Assembly: GCA_033032175.1 (NCBI GenBank)
Contig: CM065323.1
Coordinates: forward strand, 1,736,001-1,800,000
DNA: 64,000 nucleotides
From: Saturnia japonica
Lineage: Eukaryota > Arthropoda > Insecta > Lepidoptera > Saturniidae
Reading direction: 5' to 3'
Shown here piece after piece: positions 54,128 through 64,000 of this stretch (positions are counted from its first letter, which is position 1; every line of letters starts with the position of its first letter). The notes under the pieces are model-generated. The model was given only the letters and a program-made list of their open reading frames with translations. It did not search any database and was not told the DNA's origin. The translations under genes and the position numbers were made by a program.

Positions 54128-55763
54128 TAATAATTTGATTTTCTTTATCTTTTCAATCCGATACCCCTCGACTTTAGACACTTAATTCACTTTCTAAACC
54201 TTATTTGTCATCAAATATACTTACTTCATATACTTTAATTATATTATTTGAATAAATTAGTTGCAATATAACAATTTGGTGTCCCAAAGCTAATAACGTA
54301 ATAATTGTTGTCAAAATCTAATCCGAATGTCACCCCGTTCACCAAAGTTCGCATATGATATTCAAACACACCTCTCGTTGAATAGAGTTGAAAATCGTAT
54401 TTAACAAAACCGAAGTACATGTTAACAAACATCTAAGTAATTTATGCAAGTGAATTATGTTAGTGTGGTACATAATTCTACTTTTTTTAGGGCTGCCGTT
54501 ACGGCGGGGGCGATGTTTAAAATGTTGAAATAACTATAGGCAAATATGTTTTTATGCTATAGTCGAATCACTAGCGATCACGTTGATTTGATCCCAGAAG
54601 TGGCAAAGGCTATTTTGGAAACAATTGGAAAAGTTTGAGCGTGAGTTTACATGCGGTAGAAGTGTAACTTCTCTCTCTTTCTCTCTCTTTGTATAAATTT
54701 TGAGTACCTTATGATAGACGAAGTATAGTCAAACTATATAGAAATACATCCTATTTCAATCGTATATATACATTTATAGCTATCTCTTTTTCGTTATTAC
54801 ACATTTTCGATTCGCAAAATCCAATTAACAACGTAACAAAAGAAGTTCGCTTTCAAATTAGAAGGAATCCTCTGTCATATTTCACATTTAATCTCATAAT
54901 GCTGGGCCATCAATGGAACCTAAGTATAAAATCATTTTGAATTAGAATTATTGCTTTCCATACTATTTTTATCAACTCGTGGACGTTCTATTCGTATATT
55001 TTGTTTAAAATTGTTTATATGATCATAAAAAGTTTTGAAATTTTTATGAAAGATTTGTTCTTTTTTTACAGGTAAAAGGCAACGAGTTTGTATTGCGATT
55101 TCTAACGTCTTTGGCATCCAGGAATGTTGGTGAAGGGTAAACTTTATATCCTATAGTACGTCGTATGTAACTGAACTGTACCAGGGTGGCAGAGTAAAGA
55201 GAGGATAAGTTAATTCGAAGTATTATCGTTTTGACATGATGTTAATTTTAGTAGTCAACAATAGCAATTGCTGCCAGAGAATACTTTTTATGTCCAATTA
55301 AGATTGGTGGTGGAACATTTTGGAACGAGTTAAGCCAATCTCATTTTACGCAGATCATTTCTGTTGATTGTGCGGGATTGGTGTGTCCATTTTTAATACA
55401 TATCTTCGAATCAAAGTAAAAAAATAATCGAAATAATTTCCTCAATGTGCTGACGATTTTTATATCAGGAAAAATACGCGACTAAATTGACAACCCTATG
55501 TTCTCCCGTTCGAAAGTCGGCCACGAGATTTTTTTAAAATTATTATTTACGACAATTTTATTGTGATCATTTTGCGATGTACATACACATCACGAATCAG
55601 TATCATGAGTGGAGAAGTCTTCGAGATTATGATTTCTATACTTTTGACCACACAGATGGGTATTTAGTTGTGCTATTTGTTTTTAAAGTCTTGAGCAACC
55701 TTTAAAATGTTTTCAATAGAGTTGATTTTTGGTGAGCATTCTTAAAACATGTTAAATTAATAT
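54128..55763. other. AT-rich spacer, nothing recognised
   Basis: A short CT-rich microsatellite ('tctctctctttctctctctt', 54670-54689) is present. The minus open frames at 54244-54432 and 54932-55117 have no recognisable features. Confidence 0.45.
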
Positions 55764-55764
55764 A

Positions 55765-56140
55765 ATTAGCGATCGCCCCAAGGTCGAAAATCGACCAGCG
55801 ACTTTTTGATCATAGACTATTTTCAGTTTGACATTTGCAGCATTCATGAACCTAAACAATGAGTATTATCTACATCACTTGCTGTCACTTTTCGTTGAGT
55901 GACAACGTCAATATTTGGGGGGGGGGGGGGGTCTAAGTTCAATGGCACTTGTCGCGTTAGGATTTGCAGTATTAATTAATTTAATATAATATATATTAGT
56001 AACAGAAGATATTATAGATAAATTTTAGCTTTCTGCACTCCTTCCCCATATAAACTTTAACCATGCCAAATCTCTCAGTCTCCCGTACACGCAATACGTT
56101 AAAAGAGGGGTAGAAAGCTTTTGCTTCACGTATTTAATAT
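55765..56140 (+). repeat. Repeat family D, copy 4, with G15 tract
   Basis: Complete D order from 'gcgatcgccccaaggtcgaa' to 'cttcacgtatttaat'. At 55917-55931 there are 15 consecutive G where copy 1 has 'gagggg' and copy 2 has 'gagccccc' on the opposite strand. Confidence 0.82.
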
Positions 56141-56473
56141 ATAAGTAGATATGTATTTTCATGTGAGATTGTTTCACAGTGGCGCGTGTTACAACTGGTT
56201 TAGAGTGATCGCACCCTACTACCTATTTTTAAAAACTCTGAGACCCTTTTATGTGGATGTTTTCTTAAGTGGTATCCATTTACTTTGACGGTGTGATTCA
56301 TTTAATATTTATATTAAAAATATCGATTAACTTGACACTTCTAATAGAAGTTTGTATCGACTATCGATAGTGCATCGTTGTTGCATAATCACTCTCACCG
56401 TGCTGTAGTCTTCGTGTCGAAACAGCCTAATCGTAGTATGTCCACATAATTGTTGAACGAATAACATCATTTT
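56141..56473. other. Spacer, nothing recognised
   Basis: The open frame at 56327-56509 (minus) has no supporting features. Confidence 0.45.
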
Positions 56474-57060
56474 TAGGGTTCCGTACTTCAAAAGGAAAAA
56501 AAGGAACACTTATAGGATCACTTTGCTACCCGCCTGTCTTATCAAGATCCTTTTCTCAGGAGCGTGTGGAGATATCAAGTTGAAATTAGTACAAAATAGT
56601 CAGATCTGCAATCCCTTGGAACTGTTGAAAAATCAAACTACTAAGTCAATGCAATCAAAAGATATGGACGTTTATACTACATATTTTAACACTCGCAAAG
56701 GGGATAAAACCTGTATGGTACTTCCAGTTGACCTAGAATCATGAAATTTAGCAGGAAGCAAGCTCGTAAAGCACAAGTAAAGGAAAAAGTCCGAAAATTG
56801 TAAATATGTAGTTCCAACAAAAAAAAAAAAAAAATTATAAATCTAATTCAGTTGGTAAACTGACTGCGGCATATGTCGATGTATGGGGACAACAGTTTTG
56901 TGTAACGGCAAAGTTAAGTTTGTCCCATGATACAGTTTATCTTTTTGTAAGAATTGCTCGGTGCTTGCCTCTGTAATATTCCCTAATTAATTTGGTAAAT
57001 GTAGTTGTACAATTACGGAACCCTCGGTGCGCGAGTTCGACTTGCACTTGGTCGATTTTT
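56474..57060 (+). repeat. Widespread interspersed repeat with inverted 'ggttccgta' ends
   Basis: The left edge 'ttagggttccgtacttcaaa' and the right edge 'acggaaccctcggtgcgcga' share inverted 'gggttccgta/acggaaccc' words. The right part 'gttcgacttgcacttggtcg' is a sequence I know as a very common insect repeat end. Inside is an A16 run (56819-56834) and a 73-codon open frame (56523-56744, with KSMQSKDMDVYTTYFNTRKG) which probably reflects repeat composition. Class uncertain. Confidence 0.65.
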
Positions 57061-57407
57061 TTTTCTTTATTGATTTATCGTTTGACTAAACTCACCTCAT
57101 CTTCTTTTTCTTCTTTCTTGTTAATGACAACTGTGTTCACCCACTGTTATGTAACGTAATGTAATATAATATTTTTCTATTTATTCTTGTAATCTTCAAT
57201 CATAGCTATAATAAGATGGAGAAACTGGAGAACTGTCCAGGGAGCTTATGTGGCAACTTAAAATGCATTATTATTCCTTATTATTATTCATTATCCAATT
57301 CATTTGTGAACAATGACCAAACTATATCACTTAAAGTGCTCCCAAAAACCAGCTAATAACAGATCAAGAGCCCGTCAAAACTTCTCATTCCATGTTAATC
57401 GAATGTG

Positions 57408-57500
57408 GCCGAAGATGATATCATACTAAACCAATAAGGAGATTGGATCTCAAGTGCAGCTGTCGGAACACAACCTTGCTAAGTTAGAAATCCGATATTG
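57408..57500 (+). repeat. Repeat family F, fragment
   Basis: 'ggccgaagatgatatcatac', 'gattggatctcaagtgcagc' and 'gtcggaacacaacctt' match the start of the copies at 24078 and 32158. Confidence 0.6.
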
Positions 57501-58908
57501 GAGAAAGCAACGAATACTTTTGTAAATTAATTAAAGGACGTACAAATCCTACAGATTAAAGGAACAACTTTTTTATCGGTGTCAGCAATTGCTCCGAATT
57601 TCTACTAAACTTGGCCCATTTTTCACATCTATGTATGTTTTTGTTAGCATAAATTAACCACGGGTAAAACCGTAGAGCAAAGATCGTTAGTTGATATAAT
57701 TTAATCTTTATAGTTGTCGAATCACATGATAGAAATAATGGCAAAACTCTTACTGATGCTATAGATGTTATGTAACAAATCCGCTTTGTAACAAGGCTTC
57801 ATTTATAAATACTTTTAAATGGCTTGAGCACAATAAAATAGTGAGTAAAGAAACAATGGAGGATGACGTAATAGATGGCTAGTGACGTAGTGACGCGCCG
57901 CTCGTCAGTACGGCATGAGCATAACCAATCATTAATGCATTATTGATAGCGTATTATATTATAATGACTTATATATTTTACTAGACGAGGAGTTTTGGAC
58001 AACAAATTACAATATCAAAGTTTGTAGTGATCTTACTTTACTGTTAGCCTTGGGTTTTTTGCGATATTTTTTTTTTTCAGTTTCTTTGAAATAAGTTCCT
58101 AGTTGATAAGCATTGTTGGAAAGCTAAGTAAACGGTTATGTTTTTAAAATAATCTGCAAGCCTAATTTCATAACGTTTTTTTTTTTTTGTTTTAAGGCAT
58201 TTTAGTCGAAAAAATCTCAAAAAATAAATAATTGAAATACATAATATCATTTTTCGTCTCGCATTTTTAAATTTGGACCGATAATTGTTATTTTTAATAT
58301 TGATAAATAACCAGTGTTTAATCGGTTTTATATATCAGAAGAAAAAATGAAAAATAAATTGATAATTATTTTTCAATTAAATTATTTGATGTTGCATTTT
58401 TGATTTATTTTGAAAGAAGCTAAAAGTCATGATAACTTAGAAATAGTTCACTTTTGCATATTGTATATAGGGGATAAAATTATCGCAAATAGTCACTCTT
58501 ATCACCTTCTAACGGGAATACGTCGAATTACCAATAACCCTGTATAAATAATGCTATCTAACTCTTCGACTATTATTATAATTGAAAAGAGTAAACAGCG
58601 TGTTCTTAGTTATATTTCTTTCTATCTCTCTCTAACAAACTACAGATTCTTTAGCTTGTGTTAAACTGAAGCAGCTTAATTTTATGATACACACCATTAT
58701 TTGGAAACGGTAACGAAGGAACTGCTTTTTACATACTTCTTTTAAATTGTTTGGATAAATACATCCATCGTAATCATTCCTTGTCTCATTAAAACTTAGA
58801 AGCTATCTGATTTTATCTCATAAGAACTTTATCAATATACTTTTGTTTAAAATTACTTAAACATAGTAATCATGTGCTTTATTCCAGCTTTAAAAAAATG
58901 TAGGAGCT
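57501..58908. other. AT-rich spacer, nothing recognised
   Basis: T- and A-homopolymer-rich, no coding frame; the minus frame at 57556-57744 is unsupported. Confidence 0.45.
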
Positions 58909-59130
58909 TACTCAATTCGAATGCATTTTATTTATGGATGTTCCAGCCATAACTTCTTTGTTTATGAACCGATTTGGACGGTTATTTTTTTGTTTGATAA
59001 GGGATACCTGAAGGGTGATCCATTTTAATTTCATTGGCATTGAACCTTCAACTTTGAAGATACACCAGGGAACTCTTCAAAGTCATAGAACTTGATTTAA
59101 TTTTTTGTTTAAAACTATCTTGTCAACATT
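58909..59130 (+). repeat. Repeat family E, copy 6
   Basis: 'tatggatgttccagccataa', 'cttctttgtttatgaaccga', 'ccattttaatttcattggca' and 'gatacaccagggaactcttc' follow the E order closely. Confidence 0.82.
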
Positions 59131-59324
59131 CAAAATGTCAATTCTCTCGATTGTTACTGTTGTCTTTGTATTGTAATGTGCTTCTGTGTAATCAATTTGC
59201 CGTGCTATAATAAAAAAAAAAAAAATCGAAGGTGGGCCCCGACAAATTCCCTGTGGGGGGTCCTTGGGTCAGTGTGGTTCCAGTGATTATTTTCATAATT
59301 GTATATTCACAATTACATAATTCA

Positions 59325-59515
59325 TAGTCCTCGCGCTGTGGTAGTAAACGCTACCATTGAGAGCCGCCCTTTACTGACTTTGTGTGATGAGCATAAATTT
59401 CAGTTATGTGTATTTGAGTCTTGAATATCTATATATGTATGTATATCAGCTGTTTAGTTACCATATTACAAGCTTTGCTTAGTTTGGAATGAAATGGCCG
59501 TGTGTGAAATTGTAT
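59325..59515 (+). repeat. SINE family A, copy 3
   Basis: 'cgctgtggtagtaaacgcta' then a deletion that removes the B box, followed by the body 'tgtgtgatgagcataaattt', 'atcagctgtttagttaccat' and 'gctttgcttagtttggaatg'. No promoter function is likely. Confidence 0.8.
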
Positions 59516-61160
59516 CCTCATATATTTAATATATTCCATCATATCTCGGCCTCATCGACAAGGCCTGTATCGCCACGCCAAAAATCAGCTTTAACCCTCG
59601 CCTACAGATGTTTCATATCAAAAAGAGTATTGTTTCTTAAAGCGAACTAATTATGTTGTCACGTTTTTAGAGAGCATGCGGCAATGCAGTTGCACCATGT
59701 TATATTGCATCCTCTGCTGGCATCTCGCGTCTGATGAAATCGATTGTCAGTCAGCTGTGTTGAAGATATAATTACAGGCCTGTTGCAATGAAAGTTAATA
59801 CTATTTCGTTATTAATATTTTTTGTATGCAATGTTTAGCGGATATCTTTTAACGTGAAAACGTCTTTTTTCTTCCATTGTTCCCACAATTCAAAAAACTG
59901 ATGATAACAAAATGGGTGATACAGTTAGGCATTGCAGTTATCATCTACATGCAAAATTTAATTACACCACTCTGTAGTTAAAGGGTCAAAGAATTTGTTA
60001 CTTAGAGTGAGGACTGTGATGCATCATGCGCGTGACATAATTTCCATTTTGTATAATTTATGATTCGGAGAAGTTACGACGTTCATTTTAGTTTCAGTCG
60101 ACAACTTTCATCAAAATTTGTCGATTGCATATAAAATACGTTAGTGTGAAATAATTGCTGTAAATAAATATAGTAATTTTAAATTAAGAAAACTTAATAA
60201 AATGTTGGCCTTTACTCATCAATAAGTCAAGTCAGAATATAGAAATCGTATAGGATTAGAAAGCGCTTCTGTAGAGCAATCCAGTAATACCAATAAAACA
60301 TCATATGATAGAGGGAAGCGGTGCCAGGAAAGTTAAAAGCATCCGAGCAGACACGTAAAACACACGGCATGTGGCTGTACACAGCCACATGCCGATTTTA
60401 TTTATTTCTTTCAATACGTCACGAGTATCTATTATTCCTCCTACTTTCAAATGGCCATACGTGTCTTGATTCTGCAATGTGAATTGCTAAAATGGAATTC
60501 GTTCCCCGTGTCTCCTGATCAGACTGGTAGAAATGTTAGTTTTATAATACTATGAAACGTATAGTTTGCCGTGTTAACAATTTTAGTTCCACAACGTTTC
60601 CGCTAGAGGCACTGCTGGTGAATAAAGTATTACACTGTAACTGCGCATTCATTTATTTTATTTGTATTATGTATATCACGTTATCAGTGATAAAAAATAG
60701 ACTCGGTACCCTATAAAAATCACGTTACTGATATTTTTCGTTATAGTCGTTAGTATTGAGTAATTATGAAATAACTAATTCTATTCTCAAACTGCAATGC
60801 TATTGGTCATTATTCTGGCTATAACACTTACAAAAGAATATTGCCATTTCAGAATCGTTTTATGCTTTTCGTAATTCTTTTACATATAACCGTCGAAATC
60901 ATGCATACAGTCCGTTGTTAAATTGTTTCTACATATTATCAGAAAAGCATTATGTATGATTTTCCAAAAATATGTCTCGAAACTCATTTCAACATTCGAC
61001 ATTTTAAAATGATCATCATTGTGCCTGCAAACTCTGCTATGTGCAAATCATTTTTTTTTAATCATAAGAGTTAAATAAACACAATACTTGCCATGGAAAA
61101 TAATTTTGATGTACAATACTAAATATTTAAATATCCAATATTTAAAAGATTTCATTACGA
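59516..61160. other. AT-rich spacer with one perfect hairpin
   Basis: No gene seen. A short plus frame at about 59645-59770 (includes ESMRQCSCTMLYCILCWH) is unsupported. See 60365-60394 for the hairpin. Confidence 0.4.
60365..60394. repeat. Perfect 14-bp stem with 2-base loop
   Basis: 'cggcatgtggctgt' is followed after AC by its exact inverse. GC-rich within AT-rich surroundings. Confidence 0.9.
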
Positions 61161-61163
61161 CCC

Positions 61164-61455
61164 TTGTTATATTAGCTGTGCTCTACGGTTTCACCCGTGT
61201 TCAATGTATTTGACCAATTTTCTACCATGCCGTCCGTCCCTAACGTATCCGTGTAGCCTATCTTTCATAGTTGTACTCAATTGCCATAGTTGCTCGACGT
61301 TCACGGTTACTGCCCGCTCTTTAGAGTCGTAGCGTGAAGATATATAACATATTAACCATCCTCAATAAAATGCTATAAAATGCAAAAATATTTTTCAACA
61401 TCGGACTGATAGTTCCAGAGATTAGCACTTTCAAACAAACAAAAAACAATCTCTT
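61164..61455 (+). repeat. RTE-like non-LTR 3' region, diverged
   Basis: 'tagctgtgctctacggtttc' and 'cacccgtgttcaatg', then 'ccgtgtagcctatctttcat', 'tcggactgatagttccagag' and 'attagcactttcaaacaaac'. Same motif order as 40252-40565 with different variants. Confidence 0.6.
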
Positions 61456-62980
61456 GAATTTCATACTATAGAAAAGTATATATGAAAATCATTACTAACT
61501 ATAAATTTAGATTTGCACATACGTGATTATGAAGTCGCGAATATGATGTAAAAAACCTACCTCATTGTTACAAAGTACAAATAGCGTGTTATTGAAAACT
61601 GTATATGGAAACGCTGTGAAGTAAGTGAAATAACACAGATTGGAATTTGTAAAACTCGACATATTTACAAGAAAGTCACGTACGTTATGCTGAGCGTTCG
61701 ATAAACCCGCACGTGCATTACTCGAGTCTCGCTCGTTGGGTTATTGGGTTCCTCGGTTAATTAACTCATATCAATTAGGTTATCTAGTATCTATCTAGGT
61801 ATCTATTGTATCTAAATTATAATTCTACAAATTTACGGACTCGGTCAAACACCTACTTTTCTTTCTACATATCGATCGGCATGTCTATGCGACATGCCAC
61901 CGATGGTCTTCGAAATGGTGGGATTTTTTTAAATAAATGTAGCGGAACTTAGATGTGTATTAAAAAAAAAGTGTACTTAAGTACGCACGTAAGATGTTAT
62001 AGATACTTCCTTTTTTGCGTACAAATAGAAAAAATACTCCAAATTTTTTATCCCGCGTATCAAAAGCATAAAGTTGGCCATGAATGAATAATGTAAATTC
62101 ATTTATTGTCTTTGTTTTAGTTGTGTAATTTTTTTTACACTGTAGAAATAATTGGAATTGTAATGTTATTAAAATAGTTAATTAAATTAGAAGTAAGATT
62201 AGTTACTATCTCACATCACTTAAAAATAAATAAATTTGATAAGTAATTTATATGAAGATTTCCTCAAATTGTGTGAACTAAATACTAATTATTTTATTCC
62301 CATATTAATTTTTTTAATGGGTTTTTAGGTAGTTATTTCCATAAATATTTTTAGATATTAAGTTAAGAAAATAAAACGATGTTACATACAGAGAAAATAT
62401 TCTGAGATTTCATTAATATTCACGCAATGATCCTTTTCAACATCTTTCGTAATTTAAATGGTATGTATAAAAAACAAACTATCTTAACAACTTTACAATA
62501 TTATTAAATGTCGAACGAAAACCAGTTATTTAAATAATTGTATGAATTTAAATTCAAAGATATATTTTATGTGCATACAACACTAGAATTAGATAAATTT
62601 ACAATAAGAATACATTTTGAAGCGTTTTATATAAAAAGTTCATAATATTCTAATAATATAACTATTATTCTATGATAGGTATAAGTTTCTCTCGAGTGTT
62701 ACGTAATTCTTGTATTTCTTGGATTCATGCAACTTGCATACGGTTAGCGACCATTTGTAAACATATCAACAACATGTTATACGGACGTTTGCAATGAGTC
62801 AACATATCGTCTTTTTTATTACTGTTATAAAGAAAGAGATAGAACACGCATTCAAAGTCTTGGACTTTTTAATTTACTGCGATAATCTAATACTTTATGT
62901 AATTCTTGAGCTGTGCTCGGTGTCTTATAACCAAAAAAAGAGAAACCTATCTAGGTAATCTTGGAATATAAAACATTATC
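61456..62980. other. AT-rich spacer, nothing recognised
   Basis: A small stem ('ggcatgtc' and 'gacatgcc', about 61880-61900) is the only structure noticed. No coding signal. Confidence 0.45.
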
Positions 62981-63009
62981 CAAATGCAAAGATCCATCGA
63001 AATCGTTGG

Positions 63010-63119
63010 AGCCGTTTCCGAGAAACCAATTACATATATATATATATACAAGAATTGCTCACTTAATATAATAAGATATATATATTTATATAATGTAATT
63101 GGTTTCTCGGAAACGGCTT
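63010..63119. repeat. Perfect 26-bp inverted repeat, AT-rich loop
   Basis: The arms 63010-63035 and 63094-63119 are exact inverted copies ('ccgtttccgagaaaccaatt' inside). The 58-base loop is mainly (TA)n-like. The arm plus the preceding 'cgaaatcgttgg' resembles the 3' tail of an RTE-type element. The open frame at 62984-63181 is the hairpin read through. Confidence 0.85.
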
Positions 63120-63800
63120 CAATAACAGGCTGGCTGGTCTCCGTCTCGTCGTGTATTGAAATTTCAGTTCGAAGTTTTTAGTTCAGGTTACAAATCTTGC
63201 AATCTTGCATCTTATCAGTGTATTTCAGAAGCCGTACTTAAGTGCCAAAGTTGCCTTTACGATTTCAAATATGTTCGGCCTCGTCAACATTTAGGAATAT
63301 GCAATACAAGACATTGACGTCTTGCGACAGGTTTGTTTAATATACTACAAACCAGTTTTTTATACATCGACGACCGAGCTAAAAGAACGGAATTCATAAA
63401 TTCATAATTATTGTTCTATTTAATGAAGTGTCAATATGTAAAATGAAGCACTACTGGAATCGAAATGCTGTGATATTTGCCGTTGGTTCGTGGTCGATAC
63501 AATAAAATTGACAAGCAAATGACAGTCGTTCCAATTGGTCGCAATTTTAAAACAGACGACTTAAAATGTTCATCTCAGTTAAACCATAACAAACTATTTT
63601 AGACCGATGAGTCTATTAACAAACAATCTATAAATATGCCAGGATATTAATGACATGTAGTAATCTAATATCGGTAGTACGTGAGAGGCATACGAGCGAC
63701 TAATCGCAAACGCAACGCACGTGTCGCACGAAGCAATCGCACCGCTGCATCGGGATATGACATGAACCCTTAAAGGGTCGTGTGATCTATTGTATTTAAT
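63120..63800. other. Spacer, nothing recognised
   Basis: No coding frame or repeat partner was recognised. A slightly CG-richer patch at 63690-63760 has no frame. Confidence 0.45.
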
Positions 63801-63926
63801 AACTACATTACCTTATTTGGTTGTCTTTTACATCTTCGGTTCTATAGTAGATACGTTATGTGTTGGAATTAATAAAAAAAGATAAAGAAAAATGGTCGTA
63901 AGTCGAAATGTTATTTGTAATGTAGT
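63801..63926. mobile_element. Element K, copy 2
   Basis: Starts 'aactacattac', ends 'gtaatgtagtt'. Nearly identical to 48578-48705 and in the same position relative to family C. Confidence 0.7.
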
Positions 63927-63937
63927 TTATGTTAATC

Positions 63938-64000
63938 TATACAATTAATAAAATTGAAGTGTCTGTTTGTAATCTCAAAATAACAGCTTTTTACTAAATG
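63938..64000 (-). repeat. Repeat family C, copy 4 (cut by window end)
   Basis: 'caattaataaaattgaagtg', 'tctgtttgtaatctcaaaat' and 'agctttttactaaatg' match the start of the copy at 48719 with two differences over 63 bases. Confidence 0.8.

Noticed and set aside
1..64000. CRISPR array, bacterial operon, rRNA genes or prophage
   Set aside because: No regularly spaced identical repeats, no ribosome-binding-site gene runs and no rRNA core motifs were seen; all signals are those of an animal nuclear genome.

Overview
The window is AT-rich, intron- and transposon-laden animal DNA. Multi-exon genes with GT..AG introns, tRNA-derived SINEs with a fixed 3' body, non-LTR retrotransposon debris ending in short tandem tails, TIR elements and AATAAA signals point to an insect. 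The repeat types resemble those I know from moths and butterflies (Lepidoptera). The species cannot be named from the sequence. There are no bacterial operons, CRISPR arrays, rRNA genes or convincing tRNA genes.

Two host genes can be read with confidence, and they are divergent neighbours. LAMTOR1 (12290-15688, minus) is the lipid-anchored scaffold of the lysosomal Ragulator complex. It has four exons, mostly too short to stand out as open frames, which splice in frame to a 161-residue protein. ERGIC2 (17412-18575, plus) encodes a 387-residue membrane protein of the ER-Golgi intermediate compartment in one uninterrupted exon. About 1.7 kb carrying one SINE separates their start codons. Both belong to the endomembrane system, but nothing in the sequence shows a functional link. 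A CpG-rich block at 21280-21892 ending in a consensus splice donor may be the first, untranslated exon of a third gene running to the right. I could not find its later exons.

The rest is mobile-element debris. The best-preserved element is a mariner-type DNA transposon at 52823-54125. It has 31-bp terminal inverted repeats (29/31 matched), TA target duplications and an intact 359-residue transposase whose catalytic spacing is DD41D. Other elements include a pogo/Tigger-like relic (4814-5540), several MITEs (one fills most of LAMTOR1 intron 3), and two broken MADF-containing elements of PIF/Harbinger type (30.8-34.0 kb). There are seven non-LTR retrotransposon coding fragments on both strands, two SINE families (three and five copies), and about ten interspersed families with 2-8 copies each (called C, D, E, F, G, I, J and K here).

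Layout: 0-8.6 kb repeats; 8.6-11 kb AT-rich, no gene seen; 11-19.6 kb LAMTOR1 and ERGIC2; 19.6-27.7 kb repeats plus the candidate first exon; 27.7-30.8 kb mostly unannotated; 30.8-35.8 kb DNA-transposon nest; 36-49.7 kb dense repeats; 49.7-52.8 kb low-confidence repeat and LTR-like sequence; 52.8-54.1 kb mariner; 54.1-64 kb repeats and AT-rich spacer with two notable hairpins.
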